Positions 12,301-22,820 of a DNA stretch of 64,000 bases are shown piece after piece. Where the stretch lies: NCBI GenBank assembly GCA_009760855.2, contig WPIO01000011.1:4821001-4885000 (forward strand), in the 5' to 3' direction. The position numbers and the translations under genes were made by a program. Position 1 is the first letter of the stretch, and the number at the start of each line of letters is the position of its first letter. Below the pieces are notes generated by a model. The model made no database searches and was not told where the DNA came from. It worked only from the letters and a program-made list of their open reading frames with translations. Source of the stretch: Cristatella mucedo (taxonomy: Eukaryota > Bryozoa > Phylactolaemata > Cristatellidae).

Positions 12301-15300
12301 ATCACATTAGCAAAAGGGAGAGTACAAACCGTGAAAAGAACCGGACCTAGCACGGAGCCTTGAGGTACCCCATATTTCAGAGGTACCTGGGATGATCGTT
12401 GTCCATTCACGTCAATACTCTGGAGTCCCCCACTGAGATAGGACCTGAACCACTGCAGAGCAGTGCCAGCGTTGCCCAGGCAAGAGGAGAGGCGCTCTAG
12501 AAGAACTTTGTGATCGATGGTATCAAAAGGCGCCGAAAGATCGAGCAACGCAAGCAGAGACACTCTACCCTTTTCTGCATTCCCAAGTAGGTCGTTGTAT
12601 ACCCTAAACAATGCTGACTCTGTGGAGTCATTAGCATTAAAGCCAGACTGGAACTTACTAGCAAGGCGTGGGGTTTAGAAATATGAATTCAGTTGGTCCA
12701 CTACGAACCGTTCCAGCTTTTGCTACCATTGAATCCTTGTCTTCGGTAAAGACCTAATACGTCCAGGTAGGGGCAGCCTGCATTGACGCCATAGTTGATT
12801 ACCTTCGGAGTCCCTGCATGCATCGGCTCTGCTCCGCTCCCTGGTGGGGTTAAGTCAGCTTTAAGGTTTAGAGACAACTAGTACTCAGAACCCTATTCAC
12901 ATGTTAGTAGTTCTACGATCCCTTGATCTTTTTCTCCCACGAATAAGTAACATTCAAATAATGTAATTAGCCTCAGGCAATATCCTTGTACATCTAAAAA
13001 ACTCTGTAGAAAGGCCACTACACTCAAGAGAGCTACACAAGACCAAGTGAATTTAAACAAATTCCGACCAGTCTCAGTTATACTTTCCAATCAAACTCAC
13101 TGAACAAGTAGTGGCAGATGATTTCAAAGCATAAAGTGAATATTAAAACCTGATATTAAGTTCCAGTCTCGTTTAAGAACTAGTTATTATACAAAGTCGC
13201 CATTGCGTCGGGTGCATAATGATCTGCTTTGCAATGCAGACTTTGATGAAGTCTCTCTGCTTGTTTATCTCAATCTTTCAGCTGCTTTTAATAATTTTGA
13301 TCACTAAGTCCTTCCTGATTGCCCTTCGACTCGCCTTATTTATTCGGCATCACTGGAACTGCACTGCCGTGGTTCAGTTCCTACGTTAGTATGAGACTCC
13401 AGAGAATAGACATGAACGGACAAACCTAATCTGAGGAACCTCTAAAGTATTTGGTATGTAAGTCTAAAGGTAGTTCCCGTTCTTTTAACGGTTTATACTC
13501 TCCCTCTAGCAGATTTGGTTACCAGGCAAAATTTAGGCGTTTACTTCTATGCAGATGGCACTCAATTACAATTTTCCTTTGATTCCCCCAGCCCCAAGTA
13601 AGTCATATTCTTTCAGTAAGTCATCCCTTTCTGCATGCTTATATGAAATCCCCACACGGATGGCAGCAAACTCTCTTAAATTTAATTTTGGTAAAACCGA
13701 CCTACTAGCTATAGCTAACTAAGCGTGGTTCCAAAATTAGAAAGTTTAACCCTCAAAGCGAACTCTACCAGAATATCTCTTTTTGAATCTGCACGAAATC
13801 TAGGTGTCATGTTCCAAAGTGACCTTTCATTAGACAACCACATCAGCCCCACATTCACGTCTGCCTACTTTCAGCTAGTGCTAAAATTTGGGCTTGTTTA
13901 GGCAGTGGTATAACTTTCTAAATTGGTACATGCGTTTGTGACTTGTCGTCTCGTGTTCTGTAACCCAGTGCTTGCTGGCGACCGGCCTGTGCAATAAAGC
14001 ACTTACAGCAGGTGCAAAACCCTGCAGCTAGGTTTGTCTGTCGGGAAAGTCGCAGTTGCTATATCACACTGCTGCTAGCCGACCTGTACTGGCTCCCTGT
14101 AAACCAACGCGTTGATTTCGAGGTGTTGTCAGTCACTTGTAGTCCACTTTCTTCTCTGGCTTCAGCCGCCCCATAGCATCTCTTGCCCCACCAGGGTAAT
14201 CATCGTACCACCAGCTTTGTGGAAATCAATCGCTTACTAATACCTCGTAAGATGCACAAATCCTTCGGATTATGCCTTTACATAGTATGGTCTTAAAGCA
14301 ATAGAATCGCATCCGACTTGTGTCTCGATATCTCCGACTTAAACACATTTAATAAGAAACTAAAAACGCATCTATTTATCACAGCATTTAGTGGGTCAAT
14401 GCAGTTCATCAATTCGATTGTGCTTCCTTCGCAGTAATTGCAAAGCTCCAAGAAATAGATTGCGTTCTCTAAGGGCGCTTTATGAAAGCTATTATTATAA
14501 GCATCGTTATATCATTCGTCCTTTGCGTGCTTAAGGGCCGTGAAACTATGCATGCTGCCTCTAACTGTATTTGTGTGCTGATCCTGTGCATGTAACCTTT
14601 AGTCATGTTGCTTATCTTTCATTGAGCAAGCTACCACCAATCATGAGATCATCTTTTCTTCACAGAAAATGAAAACTGGATGGAGACTGGGTTATCAAAG
14701 GCACTATTACAAAGGCCTTATTATTATTATTATAAGGCTTCAGGCAACTTTAACTATCGCTTACGATAAATGGAACCAGACTAAACTCTGCATCTCTGCA
14801 AGTCACACAGTTTATTCCCCGAGTGCCACACGGTTAGTTATCGGGAGAAAATCTAGCGTGATAATATACAGTTAGCTGCACCTGAACCAGGCAGAATTTG
14901 ACCTTGGCCAAATAGTCAGCTTGATGTTGCTGGGTGCACCAGCAAGCCAATTGGCCCAAGCGGATCTTCTGTCTAATCTCGCCGGCCCGGCCTTGAAGTG
15001 CTAGCTGTTTCCACCGATCCTGATGGCACCAAGCACTAAGTCACACAGCATAGTGTTTTTCCGAAGCTGCTGGAGTTTACGGGGCTCGTTGAAGGCGGGG
15101 CTTAGGTGGCCGAGCCTGCACAGGGCAGAGGCAGCCGCTTCAGGGTCACCGACGTATTCGCCACCCACACTCTCTTCCAGACTGCGGTTCTTGGCCTTTC
15201 GTTTCGGGCTCGATGGTTCGTCGACTTTGAGCTTGGACGTGACGTTAGTGACTGCTGCTTGGATTCGGGCATACCATGGGACGGTTAACGGCTGCTACCC

Positions 15301-18300
15301 CTGCCACATGACGGCTCCACTCCATGCATTCCCCCAGTTTCCTTAAATTCTCTTCTCGCGAGGGTATCGAAAGGATAATTAAGATTGTTTAGTTCTAGTT
15401 GCTAAACATAGGCTTACCAAGTAAGTAGATGGACGATTGCTAAAAATTGGACTGAGAAGAATTTTCTTCGAGACGATGCTAAAGTCTAACCAAAGTCTAC
15501 CGAATGAACATTCCTTCGTCGGCAGACACAATGAAGCACACACAGTACGACAGGCGGATGAAATGCTACTTGCCTATGCCAAAGGGAATTAATTTCTTTG
15601 GCTTTTCAAACTTCCCCTCTGAGGTTAGAAAACGCTGTGGGTCAAATTCTTGAGGTCTGGAGTAGATGCTGTCATCCAGGTGAACATCGGATAAGCTGGC
15701 GTGCAATACAGCATCTTTAGGGATACAATGTCCACCGATTGTCATATCAGCATCTACCTTGTGGGGAAGTGAAGCAACAGCTGTATTCGCCAGACGAAGC
15801 ACTTCAGATAGGACTGCCTCGGTGTAGGGCATTCTAACCTTATCTTTCAGAGACGGAGGCCGCAATCCTGCAATTAAATCAAGCTTGGTTAATTTTTGGA
15901 AAACTTAACCCGCGAGGAAAGATTAGGCCTTTAAGTTCCTTGGAACGCGGTTCCTGAGTATTTAGAGCTCGGACGATGAAGCCAGGAAATACCTACCAAC
16001 GCACTGATCAATTTCTCTTTGCACTTTTATCTGAACTTCCGGGTGAATGATCATGAATAACCACGCCCACAGAAGCGTGTTAGCCGTCGTATCTGTTCCG
16101 GCGATGAACAATTCGGCAACTGATGCCACGCAATTCATTTCTTAACCAGAAAATGAATAAAACAGAAACTTCGTCGCAGAGAATGCCAAATAATCGGGAG
16201 CAGGTTCAAGGGTGATCCAAAAAAGTATTTACGTACAGTCCCCGCATGCTGCGTTTGCTAGAAGATTGCTATCAAAATCATCAATGCTCTGCAACACCAA
16301 GCAATAAGGGTATTCAGTTAAATTCATGCTAACTCTCCTTGCATGGGATGCAAGCCAAATGACTAGGACGGCTACTGCCATTGGGGAGGCGACAATATTG
16401 CTGAATGTATGCGTCGTACTCGAGGATACATGAACCTGAGATAATTAGCTCGATTTGGTGGCCACTTCCGATAGAAGTCATTTGCGGTTACCAAGAGCGC
16501 GGCACGAAAAAACGGCTACAGTGCAACTTAAGCGTGATCAAGTGCGTCCTGAGCTCTTAAATTTAAATTTTCTGCTCACCTCAATGCGGACTGTATGATC
16601 CTATGTATGTATCTCCGTCAGTAACTCCACAAAGTCATAAAGACCATGTGGGTGTTAAGAAGGAGAGTTTTGTATAGCACACTCACAGCCTAAGCGGCTT
16701 TCGGTACGCATTCGGTAGCCAACAGACTTCGTTTCACGCATCAAAGAGAAAGTGGGAAGCATAGTAGAGTCAGGAGAGCAGTTGAGGTAGTGAGTAGCAT
16801 AGAAGTGGCAGTTCAGGACCGCTGAAAAAGATGAGCCATAGTCGGCAGTTGGAGAGTAGATGTCGTTGCATAAGAATTGTGGAAGCGAGTTCCACAGTCT
16901 AGGACCTGCAGAGCTAAAGCTTCTGTCGCCAACTGTCTTTAAGCGGAGGAATGGGACAGCCAATTTATTGTCCACACAGGACCTGAGGGCGCGAACAGGC
17001 TGAAACTGATGCAGCAGTTCAGCTAGGTATGAAGGAGCCAAGCCGTGGCGGGCCTTGTGGGTCGGCGTAAGAATTTTGCTCTGTATCCTTTGCTCAACCG
17101 GCAACCATCCTAGCTCTTTCAGCAAAGGTGACACGTGCTCAAACCGCTGGGACTTGAAGACCAGCCTTGCAGCCATATTCATAGTCCGCTGTAGTGGCAT
17201 AATAGCGTTCTTTGGTAGCCCAGCCAAAAGGGAATTACAATAATCAAGCCGAGACAGAACTAAAGAGCTAGTTAATTTTTTTACATGCCACTGTGGGAGA
17301 CAGCTTCTAATCTTGGATAGGGATCGGATGTGATGGCTAGCTGTAGAGGCAGTATTCTGAATGAATCTTTTGAAATTGAGGCAGCTGTCGAACACGACAC
17401 CTAGATTACGAGCACGTGGTGAAGGTCTTACAATAGCATCACCTATTAGAACAGCAAAGCCTTTTAATCCAGCCACACGCTTCGGGTGTCCTATGAGAAG
17501 CAGTTCAGTTTCCTGTCAGAGCCACAATAATACAACTCTCGTAACTCCATCTCTGCTAAAGTTTCGGCGCTCAGGCGGAGTTCTTAGCTGCTGCTATGGT
17601 AGACATTAGGAAGACAAAGAATATTGAACTAAAAACTCGGCAAACGATACTAGTGATGCATCGTACGCTAGTTTTGAGAGTCATCCGTCGCATACTTTGT
17701 CTGCTGAGTCACAAAGAGTCTCAACTCTCTATGGCAATGGCTAGTGCTGAAGTATGTACAGGGTACCGAGAGACCCTGCTTGAACGTGCACGCTCGTGGT
17801 TGTATCGCACTCATTTAGGAAGTAGTATTTCTTTACTAAACCACTTCGTAACAAGGTTTTGGAAAATTGCTGTAGCCAATCGAACCAATTTCATAACCTC
17901 TTCTCAGGTTCTCTCATGATAACTGCATCTCGTTTCTCTGACTTAATCGTGACAAAACTCGAAAGTAACTTCAGTGACCGCCTCGACTTTGTACCTCCGG
18001 AATAAGTTCCGCGTATTTTAGCTGACCTTACCTGGAATGGCGAGAAAAATTTCTTGTTTAGCCAACCTTTCGCTGTAATGCCAATAAAAACACCAACAGC
18101 AAAATTAATTAGGCAAGGTGAGGCAACATCGTGAATGTAAAGATTTTTAATGACGCTGTATCCTAAATAATGTTTAAGATACATGTTTTAATTTATAGAA
18201 ATTATATAATATCCAAATAATAAGTAATTATTAATCACATAATAATTTGGTAATTTGACTTAAAGATTATTTATTATTCGAGCTAGGTGAAATGTCTTTG

Positions 18301-21300
18301 GAAGGGATAATTGAACGAAAAAATTACGAGTCACTAAATTGTCATGTCTTTGTCGACCATTTAATGAACAGAAATTTTAAAGTGAGCCTGCCTAAGTTTG
18401 AAAATTAATCTCTAGTTGGAGTTTCAAATTCTTTTATTCGAAATGATTAAACCGACATAGGTCCTATTTACCATCAAGTTGTATTTGCAGTTTGGCATTA
18501 CGGTTAAAGATGGGCAACCAGGTAATTCCACCATGTGTTTCTAACTCGCCTGAAATACAGGAGTAATAAGCTCCCAACCAGAGCTTATTTCGTTATTTAA
18601 ATTTTTATAAAGATAACTAATTTAACAGCCTCATTTATCGACCTGCAGAGAAGCCTTGGCAACCGTCACGACAATTTCAGCAAGCAATAAAGAATAGCCG
18701 GTTGTATAACACAAACGTACAATTTGCTTGGCGAAGAGCAAGTGGATTACATTTAGTCTACGATCTGGAGCATCACACGATAAATGCTGAATATACAATC
18801 CTTAATTATCCTGTGAATATTCATGAACTGGACCACGAGCGTTTATTTCGAGGTGAAGTGATGCAGTTATATTTATCTGAGTACAGCATATGAAAGGGCC
18901 AAAAATGGGTTGGGGAGAAACTGTTCTCAGTATTTAGGCTATTTGAAAATCGTTTTGTCACGATAGCAGGTAACTATCTGCTTGACGTGCTATTTTAGAG
19001 TTTTTTTAATTACATGTCTTAACTAAAAAAGTTGATGGAACGAGACTAAATTTCAAGAATGTGTGCGTTTTTCGAAAGCTATCAAGATTAAAGTCATGGC
19101 AGGACAAAATTAATATGAGAGTAAGAATATATACATATATTAAAATGCATTCAGTTGTTCCTTGTGTATCGCACGTTATGTGCTTATTTTGACAGAGATT
19201 GTGCCCACCGTTACAAATCGTAGCTACAACCTACCGTTACAAACCATATCTGCATGCTGACCCAATTAATTACCTAACACTTTTATGCTTGATGACACTG
19301 CGAATATTAAGACTAATCATATGGCAATGCTTTCTTTCCAGCATCTATAAAGTGCCTAAAAAGGGATTCAATTCTCTGATGGAAAAATTATTATTATAAT
19401 TACAATTATCATAAAGAATGGTGCTGACCTAATATAAATAACTCGATGAAAACCATCGGTGGACGGAGTACATAATAATAATAACAGTAGCTACAATAAG
19501 TCATTCGTATAGCATACCGAGAGATTCTTAGGTACTTTGCAAGCACTTTAATACGCTGAAACGGAAGGATATCATTTAAACTTGAAGAACCCAAACTACG
19601 TACTTGAGAAGCAACCCCAAACCATTTTGTTGTGAAAGAATGCTCGTTTGGTCCTCTCAGACATGATCAGCGCCTGCATTCGTACGTGCTGTCCTACCCT
19701 TTCTATTGATTAGCTTTCAGAGTCACACGGACTTCCTGCCGTGCAATCTGAACACCCGATGCCTCAGGGAAAGCTTACCGTCAAAAGACGACTGCTCATT
19801 ATGCTGTTTCATCTCCTTTATCTGGATGAGATACGCATCGATAAAATCGCGAGGACTGTCGGCATTCAACGTCTCCTTATGCTGCTGAATAGCATTCAGA
19901 AAATATTCCATGTTAGCACTCACATCTTTGACATACTTATGATAGCCAAAAAAGTCTCCTGGTAAGAATTTAAGTGGCGTTGCATCAACGATGCTCATTT
20001 TCCTCAAGAATTTGGTCTGATTAAACAAATTATTCAAAAGTGATGTGAAAACAGGATCGTCGTACTCAAATCGGGAGCCAAAAACCATGTTGCAAATGAC
20101 ATTCGAAATCGCTTGATGCATACGGCTGTCAATTTTAACAGGACGTCCGTCCAGCTTCTCCAGTTGCTTGAGGAACGGTCCAACCTCCTCCATGATCTTG
20201 ACCTCCATGTCCACCTTGCCCATGCCCTGCTCTCGTAGTACGGTAAGAGCAAACTTTCGCTGCTCCTTCCAGTGAGGCGATGCAATTATTCCCTTATCTA
20301 CAAGAGTGGCTTGCATCGGTGCTATTGCTAAACGACACGATCCCTACAATTAGCATATATGCCTCGACAAAAATTGTATTTTCAAATCAAGCATCAAACA
20401 GACAAGCACTCACTGAAACGTAGAAGCAGTCACTAAGTTTAGCTGGGCCACGTTTAGGCATAGAATCTAATCTGAGCACTACGAATTACCAGCACCCATA
20501 GGGTCGGTATTTTGATACCTTATTAGATCTGATAATGCACGAGAAGTTTTAATGAATGAATTAAGGTAATAGAAAATTGCCGCTAAATATTCGTAAGAAC
20601 AATATTTATTCCAGGATATACAAGTTTCAGCTCGTTCTGGTAGGTGCTTTAGGATTTGGCCACGTCAACTCTCGACTGGGAACTGGTTGCTATTGAGACT
20701 TAAGCAAGTCAATTACTGTCTAAATTATGAGTATTTTTCGCGTATCGTATCAAGCCTCTAAACACTTTTGAAGCTAATCTTATGCTCTTATCGTTACAAT
20801 AACCATTTAAAAGTTCCTGCCTCCTACAAGTTGTTATATCTCTTGATTGGCTAATAATCGCTGTGTGAAAGCAACTTTATCGACCTTCGTTTCATCATCC
20901 TCTCCGAAACTAACAAACCTTTGCAATTTAGGCAGATAAATACTTTAGCAAATATATACACAAATATACGTATTAAAAACAGTCCCAATTTAAAGTGCAT
21001 CCTAAAATCATTAAGATCCATCCAAGCTCCATTTACATTTGTCCTAGTGAGCCAGACCCTGAACACGGTTGTAAACGGCGACCACCCTACAGTGTCGATA
21101 TATTCTTTAGACTTTTAGCAAGGAAGACCGCAGAGTGTGTGGCCAAGTAAAGCTTATTAAAGTTTCTTCGGTAAGCTGATAGTGAAAAGATTAATTTAAT
21201 TCATGTCAGCACCATGTATCTTCTAGCATATTTCTGTAAATTTGTTTAAGTTGCTTTTCAATGTATTGGTTGGTAATAGATCGCAGCAAATTGTTGAAAT

Positions 21301-22186
21301 TGACTGGAATGGATTACCCGCATTCCAGCTTGCGGAGCACTAGTGGTGTCAGTAAAGCCACTGCTAGGCAGAACCGGCGCTGCTAAATGTTTACTCGGCT
21401 GAACAATGCTGGTTATAGAGTATGGTTCGTATGTGTCTTGCCCATTGCTTACGAGGAGTGCGGTTATAAAACTGAATTGGTCGCACAGAGACGTTTTGTG
21501 CTTGTGAATGAAGTTCTATAAAATAGCTACTTTAAGTGAGGCTGAGGGCTGTACTATATCTACTCCACACAGTAGTCCAGAAGCTAGGGGATATCCCCTT
21601 CTGCTACACCATCCTTAGCATAAGAAGAAACGGCAGCCTTAACGTCAAAGGTGTGTGAAACTATAGCTTGTGACAAAAAAGTCTAAACCCATGGATTTTA
21701 CAACGAATTACACACGCATGATTTACGGCATTTTGTTCTTGTGATGACATTGGTCGAAGAAACGAATAGCGATTCAAAGATTACTAAGAAAGATGTGATT
21801 ATTTGGCCATAGATGTCAAAACATTGGACGCATATACAATTTTCCTTACCGGAGTAGGTGGATGACAGCACAATGGTGGCCGAAGGCCTGGAGCTGCATA
21901 AGTCAGCTTGGCGAACGAAGGCGTCGTATATAACGTCGTAGTCGGTCATGAAAACTCGTGGGTTGCTACCATTGAATACGGCGTAAACCGGATGAAACTG
22001 CTGCTTCCAAACCTTGTTGTGTTTAAGGGTGTCTTCGAAGTCAATCAGATTGAATCTCAGCGAGGTGAACCACGATGGTCCCCTGGGGTATTTGTGCTTC
22101 AAGAATCCAACCACCACAGCCAATCCAGTGATAGCCAAAGCAGCGGTCGATAGTAACAACAGTATGATCCACTCCAGAAGCCACAT
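9115..22186 (-). CDS. Cytochrome P450, CYP2-clan type, complete five-exon gene
   Basis: Exons on the minus strand are 22186-21850, 20327-19779 (or start 20321), 16140-15997, 15867-15574 and 9302-9115. All junctions are phase 1. The lengths 337+549+144+294+188 give 1,512 nt, a 503-residue protein plus stop, the usual P450 size. Residues 1-29 form a hydrophobic membrane anchor followed by a basic/proline hinge (PRGP 34-37), as in microsomal enzymes. Further landmarks are helix-C WKEQR (132-136), helix-I AGTDTT (309-314), helix-K EVLR (365-368), PQRF (420-423) and the haem loop FGIGRRACPG (439-448) with Cys446 as ligand. Family knowledge: haem monooxygenase at the ER membrane, reduced by P450 reductase. 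The substrate is unknown. The aromatic-rich segment before PQRF has Ile-Tyr where many clan-2 enzymes have Trp. The introns hold LINEs, but no exon is damaged. Confidence 0.93.
10470..11165. other. Intron 4, shared non-coding sequence
   Basis: Intronic sequence collinear with 31,365-31,790 and 32,213-32,800. It contains a conserved CGGCAAGATGGC block near 10,857. No exon or RNA gene is seen. The empty integration site for the next LINE is at its right end. Confidence 0.5.
11166..12716 (-). mobile_element. Family-1 (CR1/L2-like) LINE, 5'-truncated, post-duplication insertion
   Basis: Minus-strand element of 1.55 kb. The 3' tail is (ATT)n-like at 11,166-11,193, preceded by the family stem-loop (AAAGCGC...GGCGC). 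Upstream the reverse transcriptase is readable at 12,611-11,928: [36 protein letters not shown] (catalytic FxADD) and [19 protein letters not shown]. The C-terminal region is frameshifted. The element is dead but one of the best preserved here. Unit 2 has the uninterrupted site at about 32,757-32,760, so both ends of the insertion can be placed. Confidence 0.88.
12717..14725 (+). mobile_element. Older family-1 LINE in intron 4 (shared with unit 2)
   Basis: Heavily decayed plus-strand LINE. Readable blocks include the RT palm around 13,230-13,570 (a worn [12 protein letters not shown]-like block, then FYADGTQL), the [18 protein letters not shown] block at 13,790-13,850, and the C-terminal block at 13,980-14,160. 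The 3' end has the stem-loop remnant ATTGCGTTCTCTAAGGGCGC near 14,459 and TTATTATTA near 14,490-14,735. The same element, in the same place and orientation, is at 32,780-35,395, so it inserted before the P450 duplication. It runs antisense to the gene. Confidence 0.8.
14880..15360 (+). mobile_element. Fragment of R2/Hero-type LINE in intron 4 (shared with unit 2)
   Basis: GC-rich fragment similar to 5,710-6,480 and 35,520-36,080. Conserved landmarks are GGCATCGAGCACTG-like, CCTGCACAGGGCAG, TTCGCCACCCACACTC and GGGCATACC(C/A)TGGGACGG. It covers the region just before and into the zinc knuckle and stops before the endonuclease core. Presence at the matching position of both P450 copies dates it before the duplication. 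Confidence 0.6.
15568..15573 (-). other. Non-canonical GC splice donor (GC-AG intron 4)
   Basis: The exon/intron junction reads ATAG|GCAAGT. Using GC keeps phase 1 and builds FGIGRRACPG across the junction. The nearest GT, four bases on, would give phase 2 and put a stop directly into exon 5. The same GCAAGT is kept at 36,323 in the pseudogene, so it predates the duplication. GCAAGT is the standard form of the minor GC-donor class of U2 introns. Confidence 0.85.
15574..15867 (-). CDS. P450 exon 4 (helix K ExxR and PERF region)
   Basis: Acceptor TTGCAG ends at 15,868. It encodes residues 344-441 with [15 protein letters not shown] (ExxR), IGGHCIPK, and EFDPQRF. It ends PFGI plus one base before the unusual donor GCAAGT at 15,573. 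Confidence 0.92.
15997..16140 (-). CDS. P450 exon 3 (helix I, AGTDTT)
   Basis: 144 nt with acceptor TTAAG at 16,141-16,145 and donor GTAGGT at 15,996. It encodes residues 296-343, including [16 protein letters not shown] (the oxygen-activation threonine in helix I) and [13 protein letters not shown] of helix J. Confidence 0.92.
16602..17530 (-). mobile_element. Family-2 (CR1/L2-like) LINE fragment in intron 2
   Basis: The minus strand carries a long open C-terminal RT region (17,476-16,655): [63 protein letters not shown] and [12 protein letters not shown]. The non-coding end reads TTACTGACGGAGATACAT followed by an ACAT-type tail at 16,602-16,612. It is 5'-truncated but intact enough to serve as the family reference; further copies lie at 24,804, 33,812, 34,506, 37,234, 51,711 and 60,098. 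The matching part of unit 2 is deleted, so its age relative to the duplication is unknown. Confidence 0.88.
17531..19324. other. Intron 2 of the P450, no further gene recognised
   Basis: AT-rich intron sequence. A very AT-rich patch lies at 18,180-18,270. Short frames at 17,596-17,919 and 17,891-18,184 have no recognisable features and no splice signals that would tie them to the gene. Confidence 0.5.
19325..19400 (+). mobile_element. Very short family-1 LINE 3' end
   Basis: About 75 bp reading AGCATCTATAAAGTGCC, AAAAGGGATTCAATTCTCTGA and then ATTATTATTATAATTA: the family-1 3' stem-loop and tail without any coding sequence. The same AGCATCTATAAAGTGCC start occurs in the longer copy at 42,186. 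Confidence 0.7.
19779..20327 (-). CDS. P450 exon 2 (helices B'-H, with WxxxR)
   Basis: Encodes residues 113-295, from the [15 protein letters not shown] segment to EQSSFD. Two in-frame acceptors lie six bases apart (TAG then CAATAG), so the exon can start at 20,327 or 20,321 with a two-residue difference. The donor is GTAAGC at 19,778. WKEQR matches the helix-C WxxxR that contacts a haem propionate in the family. Confidence 0.92.
20390..21849 (-). other. P450 intron 1
   Basis: Intron of 1,522 bp (or 1,528) between exons 1 and 2, GTAAGG...TTTAG. Its middle part (21,060-21,600) is collinear with 40,220-40,490 and 42,880-43,090 in unit 2. No LINE insertion is visible, in contrast to the 4.9-kb counterpart in the pseudogene. 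Confidence 0.7.
21850..22186 (-). CDS. P450 exon 1 (membrane anchor and N-terminal region)
   Basis: ATG at 22,186 follows an A-rich context (CTGAAAAAATG). It encodes residues 1-112 plus one base. The anchor [13 protein letters not shown] is followed by KYPRGPSWF and ends in SSTYS before donor GTAAGG at 21,849-21,844. The paralogue at 43,613 begins with the same MWLLE, which supports this start. Confidence 0.92.
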
Positions 22187-22217
22187 TTTTTCAGCCGGTA
22201 TAATCTCACAATATCAC

Positions 22218-22417
22218 CTGCAAATTGTGTCACGTAAAATGCAGATTATTAGTAACACCCAAAGATATTGAACACATTTTAAGATATATTCTTCAGAATC
22301 TTCGTCTGTTAAATAATATTAACCGTAGCAAATATCATTACTTCGTCCAGTCTTACTCCAGCCCAAGCCCTATTATCCTGTTAACGAGAGCCGTACATTT
22401 GGGCAGATAGTAGTTAC
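22218..22417 (-). other. Possible intron in the 5' UTR of the P450 gene
   Basis: Upstream of the start codon on the minus strand there is a donor-like GAG|GTAACT at 22,417 and an acceptor-like TTTGCAG ending at 22,218. Splicing would leave a leader of about 30 nt next to the ATG. In the dead paralogue the acceptor survives (GTTGCAG) and the donor context is altered. No transcript evidence exists, so this is inference only. Confidence 0.3.
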
Positions 22418-22764
22418 CTCGTTTGATGCATTGCTCGACTAAAATGTACTTATAAGTACAGTTTTGTGAGTGCTATGGCACTGCAATAACGAGGTTTAGT
22501 CTACCTATCGAAATAAGCCTGCAAAGAAACATGGGAGCACTTTCGTAAGTTGTCTTACTGAGACTCGGTACCTAAGGAACCAAATTCAACCGAACAGATT
22601 TCAAGTCGGTTCCAACTCGGTTAGGTCACACCAAAATGACCTAGATCGCTGCAGCACCTAACCCGAGGCTGCTGAGAGAAATTTTCACCATACCTGTTCT
22701 GCTTCGCACGAGTAATCAGTGCCAGTGATGCTGACAAACTTGGCATCGAGCTCTTTATTCCTGA

Positions 22765-22820
22765 AGCAAGTGACTGCTGCTCAGGAGAGGCCTATTTATC
22801 AGCTGAGCGGCTCACGTGAC
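22765..22820 (-). promoter_or_regulatory. Candidate core promoter of the intact P450
   Basis: On the minus strand an E-box CACGTG (22,818-22,813) and a CAGCTG precede a TATA-like GATAAATAGG (22,800-22,791). An initiator-like TCACTT lies about 27 bp beyond the TATA T (start predicted near 22,771). This would give a 585-nt unspliced leader. The corresponding part of unit 2 is missing beyond 44,112. Motifs of this size occur by chance, so confidence is low. Confidence 0.3.
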
